Shown here piece after piece: positions 27,802 through 36,932 of a stretch of DNA of 64,000 bases. A program made the position numbers and the translations under genes. The notes under the pieces were generated by a model. It worked only from the letters and a program-made list of their open reading frames with translations, did not search any database and was not told the DNA's origin. How positions within the stretch are numbered: the first letter of the stretch is position 1; the number at the start of each line of letters is the position of its first letter. Source of the DNA: Bacteroidota bacterium (GTDB lineage Bacteria; Bacteroidota; Bacteroidia; AKYH767-A; 2013-40CM-41-45); assembly GCA_004295015.1 (NCBI GenBank), contig SHNE01000053.1, positions 1 to 64,000 on the forward strand, given 5' to 3'.

Positions 27802-28611
27802 TTAGCGTACCATTTTAATAAAATTGTGGTAGAAGGGAGTGGCACTGTCCTCACTCTTGGGCATGTACTTTCCCAGAATAACCGGTATATACATGACTCG
27901 TCTTCTGCTTGGTGCTCCGGTAAGTGGTGACTGAGCAACACGATGCCAGATCCTGCCATCGTGTATAACCATGTCGCCTGCTTGTGCATCAACTAACATT
28001 TCTTGTTTGTCTTCTTCGTTATTCAAAAAGTACGCTTTCTTGAAAAGCATATTGAATAAATTTTGAGTATGAGTGCCGGGGATGATACGCAGGCCTCCCT
28101 TATCCGAAGATGAATTATCGAGATACAAACCCACATTCAACATTTGCATTACTTTTTTTCCGTAAAAAATGTCGCGCATGCTGTCGGTGTGCCATCCCAT
28201 CTGTCGAAAATTACTATTGGGAATATTTACATAATGATTTACAACAACTCCATCCTTTTCATTTTCTGCAACTCTGGCTCCTTCAGGTAAAAGTGATTTT
28301 AAATTTTGTACGCGTGGACTGTTCACAAAATTATGGATCGCTTCACTGAATTGGGATGTAAATGGAAAGCGATGAACTATTTCCTTGTCATTTTCATCTT
28401 TGCCAAATTTTATTGGAACTCCATTAATCTTCTTGGTACCGGCTTTTATCCATCGGTCTTGAATTTGTTCTGTAGACTCAATAATGGCACGAACTTCCTC
28501 CGGACTTGCCACTCCTTGGAAATGAATAAAACCATTCTTATTGAAGAATGCTACTTGCTCGTCTGTTAACTGATTACCGAGGGAGAATTTTGGGTATGTC
28601 TGTGTACTCAT
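27802..28611 (-). CDS. Phytanoyl-CoA dioxygenase (PhyH) family protein
   Basis: The protein has 269 residues and the layout of the Fe(II)/2-oxoglutarate PhyH family. FNKNGFIHFQGV opens the domain, MGWHTDSM gives the HxD metal pair, and the distal His is in HDGRIWHRVAQSPL, with Arg in SRRRVMYIPV to hold 2-oxoglutarate. Members hydroxylate small molecules as diverse as phytanoyl-CoA and ectoine; the substrate here is unknown. It has a leader of uncertain length and ends at a strong terminator, so it is probably monocistronic. Confidence 0.87.
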   Translation of the reverse strand: MSTQTYPKFSLGNQLTDEQVAFFNKNGFIHFQGVASPEEVRAIIESTEQIQDRWIKAGTKKINGVPIKFGKDENDKEIVHRFPFTSQFSEAIHNFVNSPRVQNLKSLLPEGARVAENEKDGVVVNHYVNIPNSNFRQMGWHTDSMRDIFYGKKVMQMLNVGLYLDNSSSDKGGLRIIPGTHTQNLFNMLFKKAYFLNNEEDKQEMLVDAQAGDMVIHDGRIWHRVAQSPLTGAPSRRRVMYIPVILGKYMPKSEDSATPFYHNFIKMVR

Positions 28612-29021
28612 TCTGGATTTAATTAATTGAAAGAGTAAGAGGTTTTGATTGTGTTGTTAACCACCGGAATGTACGTTTTGATTGGCTTGACGAGAATTTG
28701 CGTTCAATGTACTTTTGTTGCGTTAATCTACATTTTAACATGAAAAATCAATTTAATAATTTCTTAATAATTGACTGAACAGTTTAGAATGTTCGATTTC
28801 ATTTAAAAAATGAAGACAAATATACGAGAAAAAATGAGAAATAAATTTCGTGTATTTTTAGTTAGCATATTCACTTTTTTCGGCTTTGTCCAAAAAATCC
28901 ATAAACAGGCAAGCCAATTAAAGGTTTAAAATTTCGGAGTTTTTTTCGTTATTCGACCTAATAACTTGATTTCATGAGAGATAATTTTGAGTCTAGATGA
29001 AAACTCAGAACTTGCTGATTA
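28612..29021. other. Intergenic region with promoter-like sites on both strands
   Basis: This gap of 410 bp is very AT-rich. On the minus strand TATATTTG (28824-28817) could serve the PhyH gene with a leader of about 200 bases, but lacks a -33 TTG. On the plus strand TTG-N20-TACTTTTG (28687-28717) is a full consensus match but faces no plus-strand gene. No ORF here is credible. Confidence 0.35.
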
Positions 29022-30353
29022 TCAATAATTCTCAAGTGGAAAGTTCAAGGTAAACTTACAGCCCAAATCCTTTACACTTTCTACACTTATTTTAATTTGA
29101 TGAAAGTCGGCAATGGTTTTCACGATTGGCAGGCCAAGTCCATAACTCATCTCATCATCAGGTCTGAATCTTTTAAACCTGTCAAAAATATAGGGAATGT
29201 TTTCCGGCTGAATCCCGACACCTGTATCACTGATGACAAGTGAATAGCTATGGTTTTCAGATCGTCCTTTTATAGTTATACTTCCGCCGTGTTTGTTGTA
29301 TTTGATGGCATTTGAAATAAGATTAAACAAAAGCGTGTGAATCAAAGAAACGTTTACCGGGCCAATCTTCGCACTATCGTCGATATCCATTGATATTTTT
29401 AATTCTCTTTCTTCAACACGTTCTGATAATTCTTCCAAGACTTCCTCAATTTGTGTTTTGATCGAAATACTGTCACTCTTGATGAACTGTGCATTCTCTA
29501 TCTTTGAAATGTATAACAAGGCTTTGACGATCCTTGTAAGACGGGAAAGGGTGCGTTGCGACTCGGCCAGCTGACTCATCACTTCATGGGGAATTCCCGG
29601 CTCATTCATAATGTTTTCAAGCCGGTTTTTTAGAATCGAAGTAGGGGTCAGAATTTCATGGGATACATTGGTAATAAATTCACGCTCTACTCTGAAAGTT
29701 TCTTGAATTTTCAGCATCATTTCATCGATAGCTGTATCAAGCTGCTTGAATTCATTGGTGCTGGTTCGAATTCTTCTAGCCTCAAATTTTTCCGGATGTT
29801 TTATCTCCTTAAGTTTTCCTTTTACTATTTTATGAAATGGTCTTAAAAGGATTTGTACAAAACCGAAATCCAGAAATACGAAGAGTAAAATCACGGCAAT
29901 CATTATCCGAAACGAAAACCTGCGGATAGTCATCGTGAGTTGGTCAACTGTGCTTAGTCCTTCTCCGATTTCAATAGTATAAAGCTGATTGTCATAAATA
30001 AATGCCTGGCCCAGTACTCTGTGCTTTACAATTTCATTTTCAATAATACGTTCGGTGTTAACTACGGTTGGCTGACCAAAATCATTGGGGAAAACTGAAA
30101 GAGGAGAGATGGCTACATACTCTTCTTTGAATACATTATAACTTTCAAAGCTGCAATCCTGATCGAGTGTAATCTCATCCAGTCCGCCTTTTTGTATCAT
30201 GAGCATCATCTTTTCCAGACGTGCTTCAAGTCTCTTATCGATATGATTGTAAACAATTTTTTCGATGACCCCGGGTAAAAATATCCCGATAGCCAAAATG
30301 ATGATCACCTTGGAGAACGTGTTATATAAAGCAAGTTTGACTTGTAGTTTCAA
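29022..30353 (-). CDS. Sensor histidine kinase
   Basis: The 443-residue protein has a first membrane helix (about 12-32), a sensor domain of some 110 residues outside the membrane with no family I recognise, a second helix (about 148-170), a short linker, and the kinase core. FITNVSHEILTP carries the phosphorylatable His232. The ATPase part has LLFNLISNAIKYN (N box), DTGVGI (G1), FDRFKRF (F box) and YGLGLPIV (G2). Its partner is the OmpR-type regulator 35 bp upstream in the same operon. Confidence 0.93.
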   Translation of the reverse strand: MKLQVKLALYNTFSKVIIILAIGIFLPGVIEKIVYNHIDKRLEARLEKMMLMIQKGGLDEITLDQDCSFESYNVFKEEYVAISPLSVFPNDFGQPTVVNTERIIENEIVKHRVLGQAFIYDNQLYTIEIGEGLSTVDQLTMTIRRFSFRIMIAVILLFVFLDFGFVQILLRPFHKIVKGKLKEIKHPEKFEARRIRTSTNEFKQLDTAIDEMMLKIQETFRVEREFITNVSHEILTPTSILKNRLENIMNEPGIPHEVMSQLAESQRTLSRLTRIVKALLYISKIENAQFIKSDSISIKTQIEEVLEELSERVEERELKISMDIDDSAKIGPVNVSLIHTLLFNLISNAIKYNKHGGSITIKGRSENHSYSLVISDTGVGIQPENIPYIFDRFKRFRPDDEMSYGLGLPIVKTIADFHQIKISVESVKDLGCKFTLNFPLENY

Positions 30354-30388
30354 GGTAAATCAGAAGGATTATAATACAAAGATGATTC

Positions 30389-31066
30389 TTAGGCCATATT
30401 AAGCCTGTAACCTATTCCACGAACCGTTTCAATAAAATCCGAATTGCCGACGGCGCCCAGTTTTTTTCGGAGATTTTTCATGTGCACATCAATGTAATTC
30501 GATTCATAATCATCTTCCAGAACATCTCCCCAAATATGCTCAGTCAGCTGAACCCTGGTGATCACCCGGTTTTTATGCAGAGCCATATAGTGGAGCATGT
30601 CAAATTCTTTCTTGGTAAGGTTAATCGCAGTCCCACCGTGATGGATAGTTCTGTTCTGTATGTCCATCACATAATCCTGTATCTGTATAGAATTATTCTT
30701 CAGTCCATGTTTTCTACGAAGAATAGCCTGCATTCTGGCTTGAAGTTCTAGCAAGGAAAATGGTTTTGCCAGGTAATCATCGGCACCAAGATCCAGACCT
30801 GCAATTTTATCGTCGATAGTTCCTCTAGCCGTTAGCATGATGAACGCAGCATCCTTTCCACCTTCTTTTGCTTCCTTCAACAGCTGAAGTCCGCTAATGT
30901 CAGGTAATCCGATATCCAATAAAACAAAATCATAGGAGTTGATGAATATTTTTTCAGAGGCACTTTTTCCATTAAAGGCCACATCACAATGATAGCCTTG
31001 CTTTGTGAGAAAAATTTCTATCTCGTGTGACAGTTGACGTTCATCTTCAACAATAAGTACGTTCAT
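30389..31066 (-). CDS. OmpR-family response regulator
   Basis: The 225-residue protein has a receiver domain with acidic VEDER (6-10), phosphoacceptor Asp51 in FVLLDIGLPDISG, Thr79 in IMLTARG and Lys101 in YLAKPFSLLEL, then a winged-helix DNA-binding domain (LTKKEFDMLHYMALHKNRVI through IDVHMKNLRKKLG). It is a complete regulator that should act with the following histidine kinase. It lies 12 bp after an aminotransferase gene, so the three may form one transcript; the metabolic link is unclear. Confidence 0.95.
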   Translation of the reverse strand: MNVLIVEDERQLSHEIEIFLTKQGYHCDVAFNGKSASEKIFINSYDFVLLDIGLPDISGLQLLKEAKEGGKDAAFIMLTARGTIDDKIAGLDLGADDYLAKPFSLLELQARMQAILRRKHGLKNNSIQIQDYVMDIQNRTIHHGGTAINLTKKEFDMLHYMALHKNRVITRVQLTEHIWGDVLEDDYESNYIDVHMKNLRKKLGAVGNSDFIETVRGIGYRLNMA

Positions 31067-31078
31067 AGTATTCTTTTA

Positions 31079-32263
31079 TTAAATAGTATTCAATACATCA
31101 AGTATGATAGTACATGCCCTTTCAATTTCTTCCTCGCTGATAATTAGTGGTGGAGCAATTCTTAAGCAATTAGGAGCAAAGAGAAACCAATCTGTAAACA
31201 ATCCTTTTTTAAGGCATTTGCCGATAATTTCCTGATTCATTCCGGCATTTTCAAATTCGAGGCATAAAAATAACCCTTTTCCCCGAATCTCAATAATTTT
31301 ATTGTGGACTAATAATTTCCTGAAAAGTTTTTCCTTTGACTCAATTTTCGACTCCCAGGAAGCATCTTCTAATTGCTCAAGGGAAGCAAGTGCAGCGGCA
31401 CATGAGACAGGATGTCCGCCAAATGTACTAAGGTTTCCCAATACAGGTTTGTGGGTGAATGCAGCCATCATCTTTTTCGAAGCAATAAATGCACCCAGGG
31501 GCATACCACCTCCAAAGCCTTTTCCCAATAATAAAATATCAGGAATGATAGAAGTGCTTTCAAATGCAAACATTGGTCCTGTTCGGCGCATGGCTGTCTG
31601 GATCTCATCTACAATCAACAAACAACCGGTAGCCTTGCATCGATTTGATAATTTCAGGAGGAATTCCTTGGAAGGTAAAATGATGCCTGCTTCAGCCTGG
31701 ATAATTTCAAGGATGACGGCAGCCGTGTTTTCATTAATACGATCAAGCTGATCCGGCATGTTGTAATCCAGGATTTCAATTCCGGGGAGTAGAGGCCTGA
31801 ACGCATTTTTTAGTTCTTCATTGCCACAAACACTTAAAGAACCTTGGGAGCTTCCGTGATAAGCATTTTTAAATGCTGCAATGGATGTCCTGCCACTAAG
31901 CCTTTTAGCCAGTTTCATGGCTCCCTCTGTGGCTTCAGTCCCTGAATTGGTAAAATAAACACAACCCAGGTTTTCGGGTAGTAGTGTGCTTAGCTTAGAT
32001 GCGAGAAGGACTTGTACTGATTGTACAAGTTCACCATACACCATTAGGTGCATATGTTTGTCTACCTGTTCTTTTATTGCCTGCTTAATTTGAGAATTGG
32101 CATGACCCAGATTGCTGACTGCAATTCCTGAAATCAAGTCAAGGTACTTTTTACCTGCAGAATCGTATAGGTACATTCCTTCGGCCTTGTCAATCTCTAA
32201 TGCTAGGGGAAAGTCGCTTGTTTGAGCAATGTGTTCAAAAAATATCTGACGTTGGGAAGACAT
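31079..32263 (-). CDS. Class III aminotransferase (acetylornithine/ornithine type)
   Basis: I start at ATG 32263 (MSSQRQIFFEH); another ATG lies 18 bp upstream at 32281. The enzyme has about 394 residues, PLP class III. FTNSGTEATEGAMKLAKR is the phosphate-binding region, DEIQTAMRRTG has the ring-holding Asp, and LLLGKGFGGGMPLGA has the Schiff-base Lys. Family members include acetylornithine, putrescine and 4-aminobutyrate transaminases. Sequence alone does not decide which substrate is used, and there are no arginine-synthesis genes beside it. Confidence 0.87.
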   Translation of the reverse strand: MSSQRQIFFEHIAQTSDFPLALEIDKAEGMYLYDSAGKKYLDLISGIAVSNLGHANSQIKQAIKEQVDKHMHLMVYGELVQSVQVLLASKLSTLLPENLGCVYFTNSGTEATEGAMKLAKRLSGRTSIAAFKNAYHGSSQGSLSVCGNEELKNAFRPLLPGIEILDYNMPDQLDRINENTAAVILEIIQAEAGIILPSKEFLLKLSNRCKATGCLLIVDEIQTAMRRTGPMFAFESTSIIPDILLLGKGFGGGMPLGAFIASKKMMAAFTHKPVLGNLSTFGGHPVSCAAALASLEQLEDASWESKIESKEKLFRKLLVHNKIIEIRGKGLFLCLEFENAGMNQEIIGKCLKKGLFTDWFLFAPNCLRIAPPLIISEEEIERACTIILDVLNTI

Positions 32264-32438
32264 AAATTTTAGACATCCCATGAATCGAATAAATGTATTC
32301 AGTTACACGGAAAGGGATCGCAATTTGGAATCCAAAGCGAAGGTAAAAAATATGAAGGAATAATGGACGCTGAATCGGACATTTATCCGAATGGCAGAAA
32401 AAGAATGAGATTATTTTTTATTCTGGGAATCAGAGTTT

Positions 32439-32741
32439 TTACAGTGAACAACTGATTGCATCGAGCAAGTTAATTTCCTTGACCTCGGCATTCTGAGATT
32501 TCTGAAAAAATAGTTTTTTATGAACCAGTCCCCGGATCGTGACTTTCGTATTGTGGTTTTCCATTTCTTCAACAATCAGGTCAACTTTCATAGCTTGTTT
32601 TCCGAATGAGAAATAGGATTCGGCGCAGATGCTTCCATCATTTTCATTAAAGCTGATGATACGCATACCTAATCTTGAAAGTGCTCCTCGTGTTCTGCGA
32701 AAAACTGTTTCGAAAGGGTATTGAAATATTGAGGTTCTCAT
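32439..32741 (-). CDS. Small protein of unknown function
   Basis: I use ATG 32741 (100 residues: MRTSIFQYPFETVF...); a frame with 15 more N-terminal residues starts at 32786. A short helix is followed by beta strands: RRTRGALSRLGMRIISFNEN, then GSICAESYFSFGKQAMKVDL and a strand ending in VTIRG. This pattern (helix, gain-in-Glu/Ser strand with an AES motif) recalls small alpha/beta domains that act on denatured or lipid ligands, but I cannot name a family. No signal peptide. Separate from the aminotransferase by 175 bp. Confidence 0.6.
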   Translation of the reverse strand: MRTSIFQYPFETVFRRTRGALSRLGMRIISFNENDGSICAESYFSFGKQAMKVDLIVEEMENHNTKVTIRGLVHKKLFFQKSQNAEVKEINLLDAISCSL

Positions 32742-33115
32742 AAGTCTTGGTTTCTTGGTTCCTGGTGTTAGTCTAATTTTACCCAATTCGCGACCTTTCA
32801 GTTCAGAGGAATCATTGGAAACCAGACATCGGTAAGGAAATTGGATTTTATTGCGTTAATTTCTTCTTTGCAAGGATGAATATTCCTTAAAAACGAACAT
32901 TTATATTCAGATTTGCTTTAGGGTCGATTTATATCATCCTCGAGAAATGTAAGAAATGGCAGACTTTTCGTTTGATTCGAGTTTCTCACATCAGGCTGTT
33001 CAATGAATTGTAATTTATCTTCATTTTCCTTGCGCATTTTTTTGAACATTTACCGATGTATGATTCGTGAGAATTTTTATGGACATACATTTCTACAACA
33101 TAAATTCTTAATCTG
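32742..33115. other. Intergenic region before the subtilase gene
   Basis: This gap lies between divergent genes. I find no exact TAnnTTTG on either strand, no strong hairpin and no convincing ORF. A weak -33-like TTTTTTTGAAC at about 33038 is followed by TATGATTCG at about 33059, which could be a degenerate plus-strand promoter for the subtilase gene. Confidence 0.3.
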
Positions 33116-35275
33116 ATGCAAATGCGGATTCTTTTAATTGCTATACTACTATCATCACTTACTGTTCAGGCTCAGAACGCTGGAATGAATCTTGGCCTAC
33201 ATCGTCGGCTGATGGAGTCTCCGGAATCGGAACAATTAATTTCGGTGCTGATCAAGGGAGAAACAGCTTGTGTGTCAGATATGACAGAGCAGTCAGGCGG
33301 GAAAATAATTGCCGTAGCAGGGGACATATCCTCAGTAAACATTCCCTTAAAACATCTTCCACTTATTCTCAGGAGTGCTTGTGTAGAAAGAATTGAAGCC
33401 TATCCCGAAAATTTAAAAATATTAAATGATACAATGCGAATGCTCACTAAGGTTGATGATGTCCATCTTGGAACAGCTCCCTTACCTGCATCATATAAAG
33501 GGAAAAATGTTTTGATAGGATACATCGATTCCGGTATCGACCTGAACCATCCCGATTTTCAAGACAGTCTCGGTAATACCCGGGTAGCATGGTTATGGGA
33601 TATGACAAAGCCTGTTGCTGCTAATACGCCTCAACCTTATGGTTATGGTCAGGAATGGAATGCATCAGATATAGACAACGGACTTGCAATTTCACATACA
33701 GGCGAAGACGAGTATGGTCACGGAACATATGTTGCCGGCATTGGATCAGGGAATGGAGCAGCTCTTGGGCATTTTCAAGGTGTTGCGCCTGAATCTGATA
33801 TAATGGTTGTTTCTTTTGATTTTGGAGCAACCGATACAGTTTCAAGAATTGTACATGCAATCAGCTATTTATTTGAAAAAGCAAATCTGTTAGGAAAGCC
33901 TTGTGTTATCAATGCCTCACTTGGCGATTATATAGGATCACACGACGGTAAAGACTTACAATCTCAATTTATAAGCTACCTCATTAATTCACAACCCGGA
34001 AGAGTAGTTGTTGCTGCAGCGGGAAACATCGGATTGTATCCATTCCATCTTGGCAGAACAAGTAGTGCAGGCGATACTACGTTTACCTGGTTCAAATATA
34101 ACAGTGGATTCGGTGCCGCTTATGTTCAGATATTTGCAGACACAGCAGACTTCAGACAAATTTCCTACGCAATTGGTGTAGATAAGATTGCTCCGTATTT
34201 TAGTCACAGAGGAAGTACGCCTTTCGCTAATGTGATGAGTACTTTGAATAATGTGGTTACACAAACAATTTACAATGGACTTAACCGATTGGGAGTTGTC
34301 CAAACTCTGGCCACCATCAATGCAGGTGTTTACGAACTGGAAATTTTTGTTCAACCTGACTCCACAAACCTTAATTGGCGATTCACAACAACCGGGCAAG
34401 GCCATTTTGACTCCTGGTCATTTGATTGGGAGTTTCAAAATCTTCCAAGCGCTGCAACTTTTCCACCAATCGTAGACTATTATTTGCCGGATACTTTTCA
34501 AACCATTGTCACCGGAATGGCATGTCTCGACAATGTAATTGCCGTTGGGAATTATTACAATACTGACAGGCATATTGATGTAAACGGCACTTTGCAAATT
34601 TCCTCAGGTGATCAACCGGGAAATCTTGCAGGCAACAGCAGTAGAGGGCCCACGCGAGACGGAAGGATAAAACCGGATATTACTGCACCGGGCCATCATA
34701 TCATCTCTGCAGGTGTGCTGACTCAAATTCCCGGAATGATAGCAGCACAACCATATAAAGTTGCACAAGGTGCATATCACATTACAGGTGGAGGTACATC
34801 GGCATCTGCACCTGTTGTTGCAGGCATAGCTGCCTTATTTCTTGAACAGAATCCAACGTATACCTGGCAGGGGGTAAAAGATGCAATTCTAAATTGTGCA
34901 GCACATGATGCATTTACATGGGGCCCGACACCAAATAATGCCTGGGGTTATGGTAAGGCAGATGCATTTTCCACCATGTCTGTTTGCAGTTTTGTCGGAG
35001 TGAATAATATTTCTTCCGGAACCGACGTCCTACTATATCCAAATCCAAGTACAGGATTCCTACATGTCAAGTTGCCACATAGTCCGGATTTATTTCCGAT
35101 CCAAATTGATGTCATCGAACCAACAGGTAGAGTCGTGAAATCAATCACAATTCTTCGGTCTGATGAAATGATTGATATGAGAAATTTATCAAATGGAATT
35201 TATTGGCTTCGATTTAAGGATAGGAGCAATCGAGCCGGAGTTCGCTCATTTGTACTTGGAGGAAACGGTCAATAA
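33116..35275 (+). CDS. Secreted subtilisin-like (S8) serine protease with T9SS sorting domain
   Basis: The protein has 719 residues. A signal peptide (to about AQA, residue 20) precedes an S8 inhibitor-like prodomain (about 35-100), then the catalytic domain: Asp138 in VLIGYIDSGID, His202 in EYGHGTYVAGIG and Ser562 in GGTSASAPVVAG. Between His and Ser there is a large beta-rich insert (about 270-470) resembling the inserted domains of other Bacteroidota subtilases. The last 75 residues are a T9SS sorting domain (LLYPNPSTGFLHV ... NGIYWLRFKD). It should act outside the cell on proteins. Confidence 0.93.
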   Translation: MQMRILLIAILLSSLTVQAQNAGMNLGLHRRLMESPESEQLISVLIKGETACVSDMTEQSGGKIIAVAGDISSVNIPLKHLPLILRSACVERIEAYPENLKILNDTMRMLTKVDDVHLGTAPLPASYKGKNVLIGYIDSGIDLNHPDFQDSLGNTRVAWLWDMTKPVAANTPQPYGYGQEWNASDIDNGLAISHTGEDEYGHGTYVAGIGSGNGAALGHFQGVAPESDIMVVSFDFGATDTVSRIVHAISYLFEKANLLGKPCVINASLGDYIGSHDGKDLQSQFISYLINSQPGRVVVAAAGNIGLYPFHLGRTSSAGDTTFTWFKYNSGFGAAYVQIFADTADFRQISYAIGVDKIAPYFSHRGSTPFANVMSTLNNVVTQTIYNGLNRLGVVQTLATINAGVYELEIFVQPDSTNLNWRFTTTGQGHFDSWSFDWEFQNLPSAATFPPIVDYYLPDTFQTIVTGMACLDNVIAVGNYYNTDRHIDVNGTLQISSGDQPGNLAGNSSRGPTRDGRIKPDITAPGHHIISAGVLTQIPGMIAAQPYKVAQGAYHITGGGTSASAPVVAGIAALFLEQNPTYTWQGVKDAILNCAAHDAFTWGPTPNNAWGYGKADAFSTMSVCSFVGVNNISSGTDVLLYPNPSTGFLHVKLPHSPDLFPIQIDVIEPTGRVVKSITILRSDEMIDMRNLSNGIYWLRFKDRSNRAGVRSFVLGGNGQ

Positions 35276-35336
35276 TTATATTCAGGGTATTGCGTTTTAT
35301 TACTGGCAAATAGCTTATTATGTCATGAGCTTTTTT

Positions 35337-35344
35337 TACTTTTG
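35337..35344 (+). promoter_or_regulatory. -7 element TACTTTTG before nrnA
   Basis: TACTTTTG is followed 14 bp later by the nrnA ATG at 35359, giving a very short leader. It overlaps the palindrome TTTGATCAAA (35341-35350). No -33 TTG is in register. Confidence 0.35.
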
Positions 35345-35358
35345 ATCAAAATCATCGC

Positions 35359-36387
35359 ATGACAGAACGCTTTCCGGAGAGAGACATACAGTCAATAAAG
35401 ACTTTACTGAGTGGATCAAAGAAAATTATCATAACTACTCACCATCGTCCGGATGGTGATGCAATGGGCTCTTCTTTAGCCTTGTATAATTACTTGAAAT
35501 TAAAAGGGCACGAGGTAAGATTGATTGTACCAAGCGACTATCCTGATTTTTTGCACTGGCTTCCATCGAATGATCAGGTGATCAATTTCGAGCAACATGC
35601 CATTAAATCAGTAGAACTTATCGGACTTGCTGAAATAATTTTTTGTCTGGATTATAATTCTTTAAGCAGGATAGAGAAAATGGAACCTGTCATCAGGGAA
35701 TCAAAAGCGCAAAAGATTCTCATCGATCATCATCTTTATCCTGAAAATATTTTTTCTCATTCATTCTCCTATTCATCGGCATCATCTACAAGTGAGTTGA
35801 TTTTTCAGTTTATAGATAGCTTGGGAGATGCTTCCATGATTGATAAGTCTATTGCGGAATGTATTTATTGTGGAATAATGACAGACACAAATTCTTTCCG
35901 ATTTGCATCGATGAAATCTGACACACACCGGATAATAGCCAGATTAATGGAAGCAGGAGCTGAGAATTATAAAATTCATGAGAATGTTTATGATTCATCG
36001 ACCGAAAACAGGTTGCGCCTGCTTGGCTATTCGTTAAAGGAAAAATTATGTGTATTGAATGAATTTCGAACTGCCTATATTGGACTGAGTGAAGCCGAAT
36101 TAAAAATGTTTAATTTTAAATCAGGTGATACCGAGGGACTGGTAAACTATGCATTAAGTATACAGGGGATCAGGTTAGCTGCCTTTTTTTCAGAAAAGGA
36201 TGGAATGGTTAAAATATCGTTTCGTTCAAAAGGCGACTTTTCTGTTCAGGAGTTGTCATCCGAGCATTTTTCAGGTGGAGGTCACCGAAATGCATCAGGT
36301 GGAAGATCTGAATCCGGACTCGATGAAGCTATCGCGAAATTTTTGGCTATACTGCCGCAGTACAAGGAAAAATTAATGCAGGATTAA
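35359..36387 (+). CDS. DHH-family bifunctional oligoribonuclease / pAp phosphatase (NrnA-like)
   Basis: The 342-residue protein has the DHH phosphoesterase plan. TTHHRPDGDAMGSSL supplies His/Asp metal ligands, CLDYNSLSRI the second Asp motif, ILIDHHLYPE the DHH triad, and the C-terminal DHHA1 domain has FSGGGHRNASGG. Such proteins degrade nano-RNA and remove the 3'-phosphate of pAp. It is the first of a three-gene plus-strand operon, 2 bp from the first FKBP lipoprotein. Confidence 0.9.
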   Translation: MTERFPERDIQSIKTLLSGSKKIIITTHHRPDGDAMGSSLALYNYLKLKGHEVRLIVPSDYPDFLHWLPSNDQVINFEQHAIKSVELIGLAEIIFCLDYNSLSRIEKMEPVIRESKAQKILIDHHLYPENIFSHSFSYSSASSTSELIFQFIDSLGDASMIDKSIAECIYCGIMTDTNSFRFASMKSDTHRIIARLMEAGAENYKIHENVYDSSTENRLRLLGYSLKEKLCVLNEFRTAYIGLSEAELKMFNFKSGDTEGLVNYALSIQGIRLAAFFSEKDGMVKISFRSKGDFSVQELSSEHFSGGGHRNASGGRSESGLDEAIAKFLAILPQYKEKLMQD

Positions 36388-36389
36388 GC

Positions 36390-36932
36390 ATGTTGACTAT
36401 CCATTTCGATAAATTTGCAGCAATCGTTCTTTCAATTCTGCTTGTTATTTCTTCTCTTTCTTGCAAAGAGAAAAGAAAGGAAATTCATATAGATGAAAAC
36501 GAGTTAAGGGAGCAATTGATGGATGCGAATAAAAATCTCTTACGTTCGGAATTTCATTTGATAGATAGTTTTATTCAGGCCCATAATTATCAAATGAAGG
36601 AAACCGGTTCCGGGCTTCGATATCAGATTGTGAAAAATGTTGAAGGCAGACAAGCCATTGCAGGTGATGAAGTGTTGATAAGGTATAAAGCATTTTTATT
36701 AAATGGTGAACTTTGCCAACAGAGCCCAAATGCAGGTCCTGAAGAAGTCAAGTTGGGAGAAGCCAGATTGAATAGAGGTCTTGAAGAAGCACTTTTGTTG
36801 ATGAAAGAAGGTGAAGTAGCCAGACTGGTTATTCCCTCGCATTTGGGCTATGGGATTAGAGGAGATGGAAAGTTGATTCCACCTGCTTCTATTTTATATT
36901 ATGAAATTAATTTGATGGCGATAAAAAAATGA
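36390..36932 (+). CDS. FKBP-type peptidyl-prolyl isomerase lipoprotein
   Basis: The 180-residue protein begins with a lipoprotein signal whose lipobox is SSLSC. After a charged spacer it has one FKBP domain: LRYQIVKNVEG, EVLIRYKAFLLNGELC and the EGEVARLVIPSHLGYGIRG block that forms the active-site wall. It is the size and layout of GldI-like lipoprotein isomerases that assist gliding/T9SS in flavobacteria, so folding help for exported cargo is plausible. It overlaps the next gene by 4 bp. Confidence 0.88.
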   Translation: MLTIHFDKFAAIVLSILLVISSLSCKEKRKEIHIDENELREQLMDANKNLLRSEFHLIDSFIQAHNYQMKETGSGLRYQIVKNVEGRQAIAGDEVLIRYKAFLLNGELCQQSPNAGPEEVKLGEARLNRGLEEALLLMKEGEVARLVIPSHLGYGIRGDGKLIPPASILYYEINLMAIKK

